Positions 8,067 through 17,340 of a stretch of 64,000 bases of DNA are shown piece after piece. The stretch comes from Verrucomicrobiaceae bacterium (GTDB lineage Bacteria; Verrucomicrobiota; Verrucomicrobiia; Verrucomicrobiales; Verrucomicrobiaceae). Both the position numbers and the translations under genes were made by a program. The DNA lies in the NCBI GenBank assembly GCA_027486585.1, contig JAIXOU010000055.1, positions 62,001-126,000 on the forward strand, in the 5' to 3' direction. A model generated the notes under the pieces. It searched no databases. It saw only the letters and a program-made list of their open reading frames with translations, and was not told where the DNA came from. Positions within the stretch are counted from its first letter, which is position 1; each line of letters starts with the position of its first letter.

Positions 8067-8431
8067 CCGCGACTCCTCCTAATTTTAAGATCGGCAACGA
8101 AAAGCTCATCAAGATCCTACCCAATGCCGCCAACAAGCTTACCAGCCTGCTGACCAAGCAAGGGCGCGCTGAAAATGGTGCTCTGCGTGTCGCCGTGGTC
8201 GGCGGCGGCTGCTCAGGCCTGCAATACAAGATGGATCTCGTCGATGGCCCTGCTAATCGTGACATCATGGTCATCTCCAGTGAAGTACGCGTCGTGATCG
8301 ATCCCAAAAGTGCACTCTTCGTCAGTGGGTCAGAGCTAGACTACAGTGACGACCTCCAGCAGGGCGGCTTCAAGGTGAAAAATCCCAACGCTGTCGTCAC
8401 CTGCTCCTGCGGTGAAAGCTTCGCAGCGTAA
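8063..8431 (+). CDS. A-type iron-sulfur cluster carrier (IscA/ErpA/HesB family)
   Basis: A 122-residue A-type scaffold/carrier that passes Fe-S clusters to apo-proteins. All three ligand cysteines are in place: GGGCSGLQY (Cys50) and CSCGESF (Cys114, Cys116). It starts at an ATGA overlap with the end of hslO, so translation is probably coupled. The following gene, hscB, starts after a 5-base gap. Whether it is functionally IscA or ErpA cannot be decided from sequence. Confidence 0.93.
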   Translation: MTATPPNFKIGNEKLIKILPNAANKLTSLLTKQGRAENGALRVAVVGGGCSGLQYKMDLVDGPANRDIMVISSEVRVVIDPKSALFVSGSELDYSDDLQQGGFKVKNPNAVVTCSCGESFAA

Positions 8432-8436
8432 GCATC

Positions 8437-9003
8437 ATGGCGGACTTCTTTGCCCTCCTGTCGCTGCCACCGCGTGCCGTTTTGGATGAGGAAGCCTTGC
8501 AGCAAGCCTACCTCAGCGCCACTCGCCTAGCTCACCCTGATCAGACTAGTGGGAATGCCGCTCTGAGTAGCGATCTGAACGCTGCTCTGGAGACCTTAAA
8601 GTCACCCGTGACACGATTAAAGCATCTCGTGGAGAAGCACTCCCAGACCGCCTGGCGCGCCGTGCCTCTCGAGCCAGCACTCATGAGCCTGTTTGAAAAA
8701 CTGGGCCCGCTGCTGCAACTCAGCACACAGTTTTTGACCCGCAAGGATGCCGCAACGAGCGCTCTGGCCAAAGCCCTGCTTTCCAGTGAAGAAATGCGGC
8801 TGCGCGAATCCCTGGAAGCCCTGAATGAAGAGATCGAAGTACTCTGGCAACAGCTCGAATCCGCTCTGCCCGCCTGCGATCAGCGCATCGATCTAGGAGA
8901 TACCAGTGTGTGGTCAGATCTCCAAGCCCTCCAGGCAAAATTTTCCTACCTCGCCAAATGGCGCTTACAAATTCGCGAAAAGCTCCTGGGATTGATGCTT
9001 TAA
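8437..9003 (+). CDS. hscB: HscB-type J-domain co-chaperone for Fe-S assembly
   Basis: HscB brings IscU to the Hsp70 HscA. The 188-residue protein has an N-terminal J-domain with the HPD tripeptide at residues 33-35 (RLAHPDQT) and a second HscB signature LKSPVTRLKHL, followed by the C-terminal helical scaffold-binding domain with LRESLEALNEEIE. The N-terminal zinc-binding Cys tetrad of some HscB proteins is absent. It is the last gene of the hslO operon. Its stop codon overlaps, by four bases, the stop codon of the convergent adenylate cyclase gene; no hairpin separates them. No hscA or iscU is in the window. Confidence 0.9.
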   Translation: MADFFALLSLPPRAVLDEEALQQAYLSATRLAHPDQTSGNAALSSDLNAALETLKSPVTRLKHLVEKHSQTAWRAVPLEPALMSLFEKLGPLLQLSTQFLTRKDAATSALAKALLSSEEMRLRESLEALNEEIEVLWQQLESALPACDQRIDLGDTSVWSDLQALQAKFSYLAKWRLQIREKLLGLML

Positions 9004-10883
9004 GCCATCAGAATACGATGCGGCTGAATGGACTCTGAAAAGCCCTTCAAATGCATGGTAGGCAGGGGCTCAGTCATGATGTGCTTGGCCAAATCGGCGA
9101 CCGTTTCCGCATCAGCAATGACTTCGCCTGCATGAGCGATGCCACAAAGACGTGATGCCAAATTCACGCGATGCCCGAGCACGGTATAGCTCAAACGCTG
9201 TTCAGAGCCCATGCAGCCCGCCACCACATTACCACTGGCCAGACCGATGCCAATTTCCAAGGGATGCTTCGACGTCAGATTGAGTTCACGACGCCTCAAC
9301 ATCATCGCCTGAGAACATTCGACAGCACGCTGCGCGTCGTTTCCAGTGCTCACGGGGGCACCAAACAGGACCATGATGAGATCCCCGACAAATTTATCGA
9401 CAATGCCACCATGCTCATAGGCAACCTCCGTGAGCGCCGTCATGTGCTCATTCAATAGCTCGATCACGTCATGCGGCTGCATATGCTCTGTCAGAGCGGT
9501 GAAACCTCGGATGTCGCAAAAAAGCATGGTGACGTCCCGCAATTCACCGCTTAGCGCTTCACGATTTTCTAATAAGCGCTCGGCCACACTGCGATCAGCG
9601 ACCGCATTGAGCACACTGCGGTATTTTTCCTGAAGAGCCAAGCCCGCGGCCATCTCATTGAAGGATTGTGAGACACGTCCCATTTCATCCCCCGCGACTG
9701 GTACCCGGACATCGAAGTTTCCTCGCTCAATCTCGTGAGTCGCTGCCACCAACTGACTCACGGGACCGGACAAACTGCGTGACGTTATTGTGATCAGCAC
9801 TAGGGCGATCCCCAGAGCCACGATTCCAACCGCAATGCCACTTCGGCGAAGATCCCTGATTTCAGCCTCCAAAGGAGCTAGCGAAAAGAAATTCACCTGA
9901 GTTGCCTGCGGGAAAGGACTTTCAGGATTCAGCACACGATAGATCAACTGATGCTTCACACCGCGAATGGGCACGACTATCTCTTTTTTATCCTTATCTG
10001 ACTTCGCTAAAGAATCTGTCACAGCTTTGGCCACGATGCTTTTTTGATCCTCTGGTACCGTGGTCGAAACCAGCTTACCCTCCACCAAAATACCGCCCAT
10101 GATCTCCCCAAACTCACTACGCTTCGTCTGCTCAAAGAGGGCACGATCCGCCATTGCAGGCAAAGGCAGACCAAAGGCAAAAGCCCCGAGAAAAGCTTTC
10201 GTCTCAGGATCACGCAGCGGCGTGACAAAGACTTCCCTAACCTGATCCGAGCGCCGCTCACCTGAATCCATCAAAAGATACCCAATCTGCTGCTCGGTTA
10301 AGATTTCTGCAAACTGACGATTGCTCAGCCAAGGCATCTTCGACGACTTGCGGCCAACATGATCCGCCGACCCAGCGCGCGGACGTTGATTCAAAACAAA
10401 TTCGCCCTTGGCATCTATCAGCGCGATGAAAGGCGCGGTCAAACCGCCACCAATTGCAGGTGAACGACCGACCTCTTTAGACTCCTCCTTTTTGATTTCA
10501 GGCGGCGCATTCAGGGGGCGCAATCCAGTGACGCCTGCTTTTTTTGGGGACTGTCCGAACTCATTTTGCAGACGCTCCTGCGCCAGACTTTCCAGCAACG
10601 GCCTCAAAATAAAAACGGTCTTCAGATAATCTGCCGTCTTCATGCTAGAGATGATTTCAGAATTCTTAGCCATCTTCTCCAGCACTGATGATAGCGCATC
10701 TTGACGCTTACTTTTGGCCTGAGTCAAACCCGCGATCTGGTTTTCAAACTGCTCCTCAAACAGCTTCCGATAAGTCGCGCTAAATTTCCATTCGGAGAGA
10801 ATCAATGCCACCACCACCACGCCTGCCACAATGGGAAAGATGGAAAGGATGAGCTTTGCCCGAAAGGTGGAAAAAAACTTCAT
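9000..10883 (-). CDS. Membrane-bound class III adenylate/guanylate cyclase with HAMP domain
   Basis: A 627-residue receptor cyclase. It has one membrane helix at about residues 8-28, a ~310-residue periplasmic sensor region with a PFIALIDAKGEFVLNQ-like PAS/cache pattern, a second membrane helix near 347-367, a HAMP linker (LSGPVSQLVAATHEI ... GDEMGRVSQSFNEMA) and a C-terminal class III cyclase domain. The catalytic set is intact: metal Asp in FCDIRGFTALTE and FVGDLIMVLFG, and the transition-state Asn/Arg in VNLASRLCG, so it should be active. Whether ATP or GTP is used cannot be settled by eye. No cAMP-receptor gene is nearby. Confidence 0.92.
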   Translation of the reverse strand: MKFFSTFRAKLILSIFPIVAGVVVVALILSEWKFSATYRKLFEEQFENQIAGLTQAKSKRQDALSSVLEKMAKNSEIISSMKTADYLKTVFILRPLLESLAQERLQNEFGQSPKKAGVTGLRPLNAPPEIKKEESKEVGRSPAIGGGLTAPFIALIDAKGEFVLNQRPRAGSADHVGRKSSKMPWLSNRQFAEILTEQQIGYLLMDSGERRSDQVREVFVTPLRDPETKAFLGAFAFGLPLPAMADRALFEQTKRSEFGEIMGGILVEGKLVSTTVPEDQKSIVAKAVTDSLAKSDKDKKEIVVPIRGVKHQLIYRVLNPESPFPQATQVNFFSLAPLEAEIRDLRRSGIAVGIVALGIALVLITITSRSLSGPVSQLVAATHEIERGNFDVRVPVAGDEMGRVSQSFNEMAAGLALQEKYRSVLNAVADRSVAERLLENREALSGELRDVTMLFCDIRGFTALTEHMQPHDVIELLNEHMTALTEVAYEHGGIVDKFVGDLIMVLFGAPVSTGNDAQRAVECSQAMMLRRRELNLTSKHPLEIGIGLASGNVVAGCMGSEQRLSYTVLGHRVNLASRLCGIAHAGEVIADAETVADLAKHIMTEPLPTMHLKGFSESIQPHRILMA

Positions 10884-11055
10884 GCAGGAAAGAATCGACG
10901 GATGAGCAATCTACAACCCCACACTCAAGAAATAGTTTGTGCAGAATAAGATCCTCTCAGACAAAGAACGCTGACTAGCGTTGCTATTTCGTGAAGATTC
11001 TTTTTCTTCTCACTGGCCACTTGCTCAATCGCCAGCCCGCGTTTCCTATCACTCA

Positions 11056-11868
11056 ATGAGTTCTCCAGAATCCCAGCAGGCTGCCCTCGGCGTTTTCGAC
11101 AGCGGCGTCGGCGGTCTAACCGTCGTCCGTGCGCTGCGTGAACTGCTACCCAATGAGTCCATCATTTATCTCGGTGATACTGCCCGTGTGCCCTACGGGT
11201 CTAAGTCACCTGACACCATCCGCAGGTTCTCCGTCGAAGATACACAGTTCCTCGTCGGCCATGGTGTTAAAGCCGTCATCGTCGCCTGTAACACCGCCAC
11301 AGCCCACGCCCTGCCTCTACTACAGGCCACATTCAGGGTGCCGATCATCGGAGTTTTAGAGGCTGGGGTCGAAGCTACCCTCGCCGATCCACAGTGTGAG
11401 CGCGTCGGCATCATCGGCACAGCAGGCACCATCCGCAGTAGCGCCTACCAGTATGCCCTGGCCATGCGAAAGCCCGGCCTGCAAATTCACGCCGCCGCAA
11501 CGCCACTACTCGTCCCCTTTGTCGAAGAAGGTTGGACAAATCACAGCGCCCTGAAGCTCGTGCTGAAAGAGTACCTCAATCCACTGCTGGCCAAAGGCAT
11601 GGACACGCTTGTGCTCGGCTGCACGCACTACCCACTGCTCATGCCCGTGCTGCAAAAAATGCTCGGCAATAAAGTCCGCCTCGTGGACAGCGCCAGCACC
11701 TGTGCCGCGCACACTAAGCGCGTCCTCGAAGATCAACACCTCCTCCGCACCGCCCGCAGCAAACCCACGCTGGAGATCTTCCTCACCGATCTCTCCGAAC
11801 AGGCAGAAGCCATGGCCAAACGCTTCCTCGGCACCGACTTTGGCAAGGTGAAAAAAGCGACGCTGTAA
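11056..11868 (+). CDS. murI: Glutamate racemase
   Basis: MurI converts L- to D-glutamate for peptidoglycan. The 270-residue protein shows GVFDSGVGGLTVVRAL, GDTARVPYGSKS, the first catalytic Cys in VACNTATAHA and the second in LGCTHYPLLMP. The ATG at 11056 fits the family start; an upstream in-frame ATG at 10981 adds 25 unconserved residues. D-Glu synthesis fits the genuine peptidoglycan found in most Verrucomicrobia. It stands alone, with FkbM convergent downstream. Confidence 0.96.
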   Translation: MSSPESQQAALGVFDSGVGGLTVVRALRELLPNESIIYLGDTARVPYGSKSPDTIRRFSVEDTQFLVGHGVKAVIVACNTATAHALPLLQATFRVPIIGVLEAGVEATLADPQCERVGIIGTAGTIRSSAYQYALAMRKPGLQIHAAATPLLVPFVEEGWTNHSALKLVLKEYLNPLLAKGMDTLVLGCTHYPLLMPVLQKMLGNKVRLVDSASTCAAHTKRVLEDQHLLRTARSKPTLEIFLTDLSEQAEAMAKRFLGTDFGKVKKATL

Positions 11869-11905
11869 TTGGGCTGATAGACTTCTCTAGGCGGCCTCAG
11901 AGGGG

Positions 11906-12733
11906 TCAACCAAAGACACACTTCATACGCCTCAAGATCGCAAGAGGCTCGTGCAGGGCCACTAGATCCTCACACTCCTCAGAGACATAACCAGGCCGAA
12001 CGCGCGTCAGCAACCGCTGTTTGATCCCAGAAAACACCTGCATTCCGGCTTCCTCAAACTTCTGAATCAGATCCCCCGTCGTCCAACCTAACTTCTGAAA
12101 GTGGCTCTCATAGGACTCACAGTACACACATTCCGTTCGGCGCAGCACCTCAGCCGCGCCGGAGAGCACCGCGACTTCGAAACCCTCTACATCAATCTTT
12201 AATAGCGATATCCGCCCAAACTCCGACGCTGCCTTATCCAGCGTCGTGACCGGCACTCGGATCCCCTCCCCCTCCTTTGCCACCGAGTTCTGATCATCAG
12301 ACCTTTCATCTGAGAACCAGAGCTCCCCAATCGCATCTCCCAGCGCCATATTCACAGGCGTCACATTAGACACACCATTGAGTGCTAAATTTCCCTGAAG
12401 GTATCCAAAAATCCTGGGATGAGGCTCCAGAGCCAGCACCTGCCCCCGCCCTACACGCAGCGCCGAAGCGATACTCAGGCTGCCGATATTCGCACCCACA
12501 TCCACCACGCTATCACCTTCACGCAGGTAATCGTCCAAAAAAGCCACATCATCCTTCCGGTCCTCTGGATCAATCCAAAGTGAAGCCGACAACGACGAAG
12601 GGAAAAACCTCAATCGAAATCCACCCTGCGGAATAAACATCAGTGTCGAAAGTCCCGTGCGCATGAGAAGCCGTGAAATGAGAAACTTCAAAGGATGGTT
12701 CTGAGCGCGCAGGATGGTGAAGTAACGGTGCAT
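11906..12733 (-). CDS. FkbM-family SAM-dependent methyltransferase
   Basis: A 275-residue Rossmann methyltransferase. SAM-binding motif I is VVDVGANIGSLSIASAL; further family markers are LALEPHPRIFGYLQGN, LLKIDVEGFEVAVLSGA and a final YCESYESH strand. FkbM members O-methylate sugars or small molecules, often in surface polysaccharide pathways. No glycan cluster adjoins it here, so the substrate is unknown. It is convergent with murI, and 348 bp of apparently non-coding DNA lies upstream. Confidence 0.85.
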   Translation of the reverse strand: MHRYFTILRAQNHPLKFLISRLLMRTGLSTLMFIPQGGFRLRFFPSSLSASLWIDPEDRKDDVAFLDDYLREGDSVVDVGANIGSLSIASALRVGRGQVLALEPHPRIFGYLQGNLALNGVSNVTPVNMALGDAIGELWFSDERSDDQNSVAKEGEGIRVPVTTLDKAASEFGRISLLKIDVEGFEVAVLSGAAEVLRRTECVYCESYESHFQKLGWTTGDLIQKFEEAGMQVFSGIKQRLLTRVRPGYVSEECEDLVALHEPLAILRRMKCVFG

Positions 12734-13081
12734 AAGAGAGCTTCCTGTAGAAAGCTATCGGCACCACAGGACTCCTGTCAATGTGCAGCTAATCGTTTGT
12801 CACGCCGGTTAAATTGTCGATGCAAAGTTGATGCTTGGTTTTGGTTTGGAGATTTTATCTGGAACTGGCGCGCTTTTTCTACACTATTCGACAAACGAAG
12901 ATCTCATGAAGACAAGCATTGCGTGGGCTTCATTTTGCCTTGTGTTCGAAGTCAATCCGTGTGTTGGCAATGAACAAAATCTGGTATTCGCGCTTTTAGG
13001 ATTCATCTCCGGTTGATCACCAGAGACAAATAAATCGGGAATGAGCTGGAAGCGTGGTTATGGGCGCTCGGGCTTGATGGT
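12734..13081. other. Intergenic stretch with no recognised gene
   Basis: 348 bp between the FkbM gene and the zinc-ribbon membrane protein, both on the minus strand. It is more AT-rich than its flanks. The short open frames here lack start signals and recognisable composition. It should contain the FkbM promoter. An imperfect hairpin around TCTCCGGTTGATCACCAGAGA may end the upstream minus-strand operon, but no T-run follows it. Nothing else is seen. Confidence 0.6.
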
Positions 13082-14263
13082 TCAGCGCATCGTCTTGATC
13101 ACCTGTTGACCCAGCAAGAAATAGATGGAGGGAAGATTGAAACAGGGGTCGGTTGAGAGAAAGCCAATATCGTGGCTCGTGTCGCCAGCTCCCTTGGCGG
13201 CCTGGCCTTGATAGCGGCCCGTGAATTCAAAGAGCTCGCTGGTGCCGATCTTGTAGCGGTTGGTGATGCTCAAATCCGTGAGTCCTTGCTGCTGCTTCTG
13301 GGCGAGATAGAGCCTCTCTTCTTCGGCAGAATCGAAACGGGTGACGACATCGCCCGTGTGAATCGCGGGACTTAGCCACATCCAACCACAATACGCGAGC
13401 ATGAGATTGTCATCGTCGATTGTGTTGACTCCGTCACTGAGAAAGGACCAAGTGTAGGAGCCATTGACGAAGCCCCGCCCCTGGCGTCCGTTAGGCATAG
13501 CATACTCGACCAGATGAACCTCTACGTCACCGTGTCCTAACAGGTCTAGTTGGTAAGTGCGCTTGTGACGAACGGACTGTGGAGGAACGCCAAATTCATT
13601 TGGGTGGGAGAGCCATTGAGCCATTTGGTCTTCGCAGGACATTGAGTTGGCTGACCAAGAGCTGGGCCCCGCCGTGACAGAGCCCGGCACCCCGTGATCT
13701 CGTGCGCTGCCTGGTAAGGGTGGAGGTGTGGCATTCCTGCGCCGCCCTGGCACGCCCTCAATGCGGATTCCACAGGGTTGGCACTGTGGGTGCGGCTGCA
13801 GCGTGAGCGGGGCATGACAATAAAGACATTCGTCGGTGCTCAGAGGGATCACGGTAGCTCGACGCTCTTCATTGGTGAGTCCGGTAGGGCGTTTGAAAGT
13901 GCCGTAGAGCATCCAAAGCCAGATGCCACCGAAAATGGCGGTCATCCAATAAGTCATTTGGTCGGGCGAGCTTTGGGCCGGGCGGTCGAACCAGAGGGAC
14001 CAAAGCATGATCGGTAGTGCGAGGAGAAGGGCATAGCGGAGCACAGGGCTCATCTTGGTTTCTGCTCTCGGATCTTCGCCACAATGAGAGCATTTCCAGC
14101 GGCGCTTCGTGCCCAGAGGGATGAGCGGAATCCAGAAGATGTGGGCACAGTCAAAGGACTGCCAATGCTCGGCAACACCTTCGTTTTTGCAGGAATTGCA
14201 AAAGTCGTTGCGGACGCCGACCTTTTTTCGGCCAAATCGATGAACTCCGTAGATGATGATCAT
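13082..14263 (-). CDS. Membrane protein with two zinc-ribbon motifs, unknown function
   Basis: A 393-residue protein not assignable to a characterised family. It starts with a zinc ribbon (CNSCKNEG and, after a hydrophobic PLIPLGTKRRW segment, CSHCGED), a layout seen at the front of many small membrane zinc-ribbon proteins. Two membrane helices follow at about 73-90 and 106-123, then a second ribbon (CLYCHAPL ... CQPCG) near residues 150-170, and a ~200-residue soluble C-terminus rich in Trp/Tyr (SYTWSFLSDG, YCGWMWLSP). It lies 29 bp downstream of another membrane protein gene and is probably the last gene of an operon with the M48 peptidase. An assembly or targeting role for that peptidase is only a guess. 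Confidence 0.7.
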   Translation of the reverse strand: MIIIYGVHRFGRKKVGVRNDFCNSCKNEGVAEHWQSFDCAHIFWIPLIPLGTKRRWKCSHCGEDPRAETKMSPVLRYALLLALPIMLWSLWFDRPAQSSPDQMTYWMTAIFGGIWLWMLYGTFKRPTGLTNEERRATVIPLSTDECLYCHAPLTLQPHPQCQPCGIRIEGVPGRRRNATPPPLPGSARDHGVPGSVTAGPSSWSANSMSCEDQMAQWLSHPNEFGVPPQSVRHKRTYQLDLLGHGDVEVHLVEYAMPNGRQGRGFVNGSYTWSFLSDGVNTIDDDNLMLAYCGWMWLSPAIHTGDVVTRFDSAEEERLYLAQKQQQGLTDLSITNRYKIGTSELFEFTGRYQGQAAKGAGDTSHDIGFLSTDPCFNLPSIYFLLGQQVIKTMR

Positions 14264-14292
14264 AGCGGTAGGGGTTTATTTTAGCCTGGGGT

Positions 14293-15270
14293 TTACGATG
14301 CAGATTGCAGGGGCGTCAGGTGACCTCGCACGGGTGCCTGTCGCATGGCAGGAGTGATTATTTGCTTTCCCAGCAGCACAGGCCAGGGCACCACGGCAAA
14401 GAGGCCATTCCTACGATGCACTAGCAGAGGCACAAAAGAACTGGGCAATCCGTCGTCCTCAAGATCGTTCATCGAAAGGCGCACATCCATCAGCGTGACC
14501 TCGAGATTACCCGTTTCCTTCTTGGGCAGCGGGCGATGACGAAACTGGCGGTATTTGTCGTCCGCTATGATCTTCGCACTCTTGGGCATGCCTCGGGAGA
14601 CATTGCCCGCATACGCAATGGCCAGTTCCTTTGCGATTGAGGTCAAGCGCCTCAAGGCGGACGGATGTTGATTCCACGAGGTCACGACGGCGGCAGGGTA
14701 GCGCTTTTCGGGATTCCCACCGATGGCGTTGTTGCCTATCACGATGGCGGCAAAAAGTAGCTCGCCTTCGGTTGCGAGGCTCCGATAGCTTCTTTGGAGC
14801 AATGGTGTGCGCATGGTCCAAGATCCACCGCTGAGGAGATTGAGAAAAGTCGTTCCGAGGAAGCCTTGATGCTCAGTCTGATACACCTTATCGAAGTCTT
14901 GAGACACGACCCAATACCGAGCCCTGGACTCGAATGAGGGGCGTTGAGACTGCACTTGAGAAATCGTGTTCTCTGACAAGGCCTCACCGAAGAGATCGTC
15001 CAAGGAGTGGGGCGTTGCAGCGGCAGCTTCTTCTACAGGCTTGTCGAAAATGGGGATCCGCACCTTTGACCATTGGCGCAGGGTCCAGATGATGGAGCAC
15101 ACGCCTGCCAGGCCGGCGGCCCATCGGTTGAAGAGCGGTATGCTCTGCGAGGGCACGATGCCTGAACTGCGCAAGATGAGGTCGCAAACAAGAAGTGCGG
15201 CCAGCGCAATAGCGGCGGCTACGGCCACTAGTTTAATGAATTTTTCAATAATATTACAAATACCATACAT
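14293..15270 (-). CDS. Two-helix inner-membrane protein, unknown function
   Basis: No family recognised. From the ATG at 15270 the protein has 325 residues; an in-frame TTG at 15303 with AGAGG just before it is an equally possible start (336 residues). It begins with two membrane helices (VAVAAAIALAALLVCDLIL and a second around WAAGLAGVCSIIW), then a ~260-residue probably cytoplasmic region containing SGGSWTMRTPLLQRSY, a conserved-looking AIVIGNNAIGGNPEKRYP strand and a final AVVPWPVLLGKQ segment. It lies between the M48 peptidase and the zinc-ribbon protein on the same strand, suggesting one three-gene membrane unit. Confidence 0.65.
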   Translation of the reverse strand: MYGICNIIEKFIKLVAVAAAIALAALLVCDLILRSSGIVPSQSIPLFNRWAAGLAGVCSIIWTLRQWSKVRIPIFDKPVEEAAAATPHSLDDLFGEALSENTISQVQSQRPSFESRARYWVVSQDFDKVYQTEHQGFLGTTFLNLLSGGSWTMRTPLLQRSYRSLATEGELLFAAIVIGNNAIGGNPEKRYPAAVVTSWNQHPSALRRLTSIAKELAIAYAGNVSRGMPKSAKIIADDKYRQFRHRPLPKKETGNLEVTLMDVRLSMNDLEDDGLPSSFVPLLVHRRNGLFAVVPWPVLLGKQIITPAMRQAPVRGHLTPLQSAS

Positions 15271-15440
15271 AATATAATTTTCACCCAGGCTGGATGCTGT
15301 CAAGTACCTCTTGTCCTAGTGGCGCAGCCGAGATGCCCAAAAGGGAGGAGACAGCTCCTGCAACAGTCCTCACTGCATTGCAGTAACTCTGAGGCTTGCC
15401 TTAATTGGTAACTTTTTTCACGGGCCCATTACCTGCCCTT

Positions 15441-17282
15441 TCACGTAGCCCAGCGACTCTGAGCTAGCTTATACCTGCTATAGTAGCGATCAAAGGCCTC
15501 CTCAAGGCTGCCCTCCGCGTCTTTAAACAGCGACACTACAGTCATCGCCTTGCGCTGCTTTCCCTGTTCGTCACGATAGAGGATGGTGTAGCGATTACTG
15601 CCGCGGAAATCGAGACGAGCTTCTGACTCTACGGACTCGATCCGGCTGAGACGGATGGGCATCGGCTCTGTCGGCAGAGTTAATTGATCATGCTCCAGCA
15701 CTGCGGCAGATCCGTCCTTATGCATAAACACTCGCATCGGGAAATGAGCCTCCACCTGCTCGACCTGTTCCTGCGTGGTGGGCATGGTGCGCCAAGCGAT
15801 GTCCTCAGCCTGCACATTCTGAATCAATTCCTGCCGCTCTGCCCACATCGAGGCTTCGATCTCCGCAGCTCTCGGGATCGCGTTGTGCCACGTCAATACG
15901 ACCGGTGCCGACAATGCCGGATCGGTGAGAGCAGAGAATGTCGTGATCCCCAGATTTTGCATCCGCAGCTTCAGCGTTGGATGCGAATCAAAGGGGTGCT
16001 GAACCTCGCTGATGATCACTTCACTAGAATTGACGAAGCGTTCCATGAACTGCGGGAACCCTTGATCCAATTGCTCCGCGAGACGCAGTTCCTTGTTCAC
16101 CGTGCTTGCGTTAATCACTGCTTGTTCGGCGCGTGCCCGATACGCGCAGTAGCTGGTGACTTTGATCAGCGCGCGTACCATCGCGGCGGGTGAGGAAACG
16201 CTAGCACCGATCTGATCGGCACGGAACTCGCGAGCGCGGGAGAGCTTGCCGAGTGACAGCTGGTAGAGCTTCCAGAACGCTCCCAGGAAACCGCCCACTA
16301 CAACGCCTAGCCCATCGTCCAACGCAGTGAGGTAGGCATCAAATCTTCCTATCAGCGGAGCGATCCGCCGCGACCAGAACGTGTCGTCTCCACTGAAGTG
16401 CGCCAGCTCGTGTCCCAACACGCAATCCGCCTCCTCGACGGTCATCTTTTTCAGCATGGGCAGACTCAGATACAGCATGCGGCCTGTTTCGATCCTGCCT
16501 GCCAGACGCACGGGATTCTCGGTCACATAAAAGCTCGCCTCGATGCCTACGACGATGAAATCAGGCGGCTCAGTGCCCAGATGTGCTGCCATCTGACGGA
16601 CGCGCTGCCAGACGTGGGGTGCCTCGGCCTCCGTCAGTTCCTCGCCTTCGACCTCGTTGGTTAAGTCCAAGCGCTTGAACATCACTTTCAGAATCGAACC
16701 GACCATGACAGCAACTGCAACGCCCATGATACCGATAAACTTCGGCGAGAATCTCTCCAAAAAGTGAGCCGTCACCCAGTAGGACAAAAAGCCGATGAGG
16801 ATGCCCTGGCCCAGCACTTCAATGGTCGCCGTGGTTTGCAGTACAGGCAAACCAAGTCGCAGTGACCAGTATTGGGATTGATTCGATTGGAATGCGAAGA
16901 GCAGGCAGGCGCCGACCATGACCAGCGCGACCAGCACCGTGATGAGGCACACCCAAGCGATGACTATGTTCCAGCGAAAAATCGAGTATCGGGTGTTCAC
17001 GTCGCTGAACTGGTCTCTCAGCTGCGCATTCTCCTCATCCTGTGTCACGAGCAATTGCGAGACCAGTTGGCGCTCCCATTGACTGATCAGCTCTAAGCGT
17101 TGACCCGAGCTTAGCGAGGTGTCCTGCATCACCTGTTTCCTAATTGTAGCAAGGATCTTCTCATCGTAGTCCTGCTCAATATACGTAAAGAACCACAGCG
17201 AGAAGCAGGGAACCAAGAACACAGCAAGGAACGGCAGGAGATGACGCTTGGCGAAGTCGGAAAAGGAGGATGAGTCACTCAT
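15441..17282 (-). CDS. M48-family membrane zinc metallopeptidase with C-terminal extension
   Basis: A 613-residue membrane protease. Hydrophobic helices lie near residues 14-33, 105-130, 160-180 and 185-205. The catalytic zinc motif HELAHFSGD sits near residue 289, and the third ligand in REFRADQIGA near 345, the Ste24/HtpX pattern. Compared with HtpX it has an N-terminal coiled-coil-like extension between the first helices and about 200 extra C-terminal residues with a PH-like strand pattern (RIESVESEARLDFRG, YTILYRDEQGKQ). It probably clips damaged or specific membrane proteins. Two unknown membrane proteins follow in the same direction. No clear Shine-Dalgarno is visible, and a decayed transposase relic lies immediately upstream. 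Confidence 0.87.
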   Translation of the reverse strand: MSDSSSFSDFAKRHLLPFLAVFLVPCFSLWFFTYIEQDYDEKILATIRKQVMQDTSLSSGQRLELISQWERQLVSQLLVTQDEENAQLRDQFSDVNTRYSIFRWNIVIAWVCLITVLVALVMVGACLLFAFQSNQSQYWSLRLGLPVLQTTATIEVLGQGILIGFLSYWVTAHFLERFSPKFIGIMGVAVAVMVGSILKVMFKRLDLTNEVEGEELTEAEAPHVWQRVRQMAAHLGTEPPDFIVVGIEASFYVTENPVRLAGRIETGRMLYLSLPMLKKMTVEEADCVLGHELAHFSGDDTFWSRRIAPLIGRFDAYLTALDDGLGVVVGGFLGAFWKLYQLSLGKLSRAREFRADQIGASVSSPAAMVRALIKVTSYCAYRARAEQAVINASTVNKELRLAEQLDQGFPQFMERFVNSSEVIISEVQHPFDSHPTLKLRMQNLGITTFSALTDPALSAPVVLTWHNAIPRAAEIEASMWAERQELIQNVQAEDIAWRTMPTTQEQVEQVEAHFPMRVFMHKDGSAAVLEHDQLTLPTEPMPIRLSRIESVESEARLDFRGSNRYTILYRDEQGKQRKAMTVVSLFKDAEGSLEEAFDRYYSRYKLAQSRWAT

Positions 17283-17340
17283 GGACCAAAGTGGGAAACA
17301 TCCCGCCCCGCCCTAGTCGCGGCAAGCAAAAAGAGGGCGT

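Noticed and set aside
10967-10982. AACGCT-GACT-AGCGTT inverted repeat upstream of murI
   Set aside because: Short, could be chance; no T-run or known operator match.
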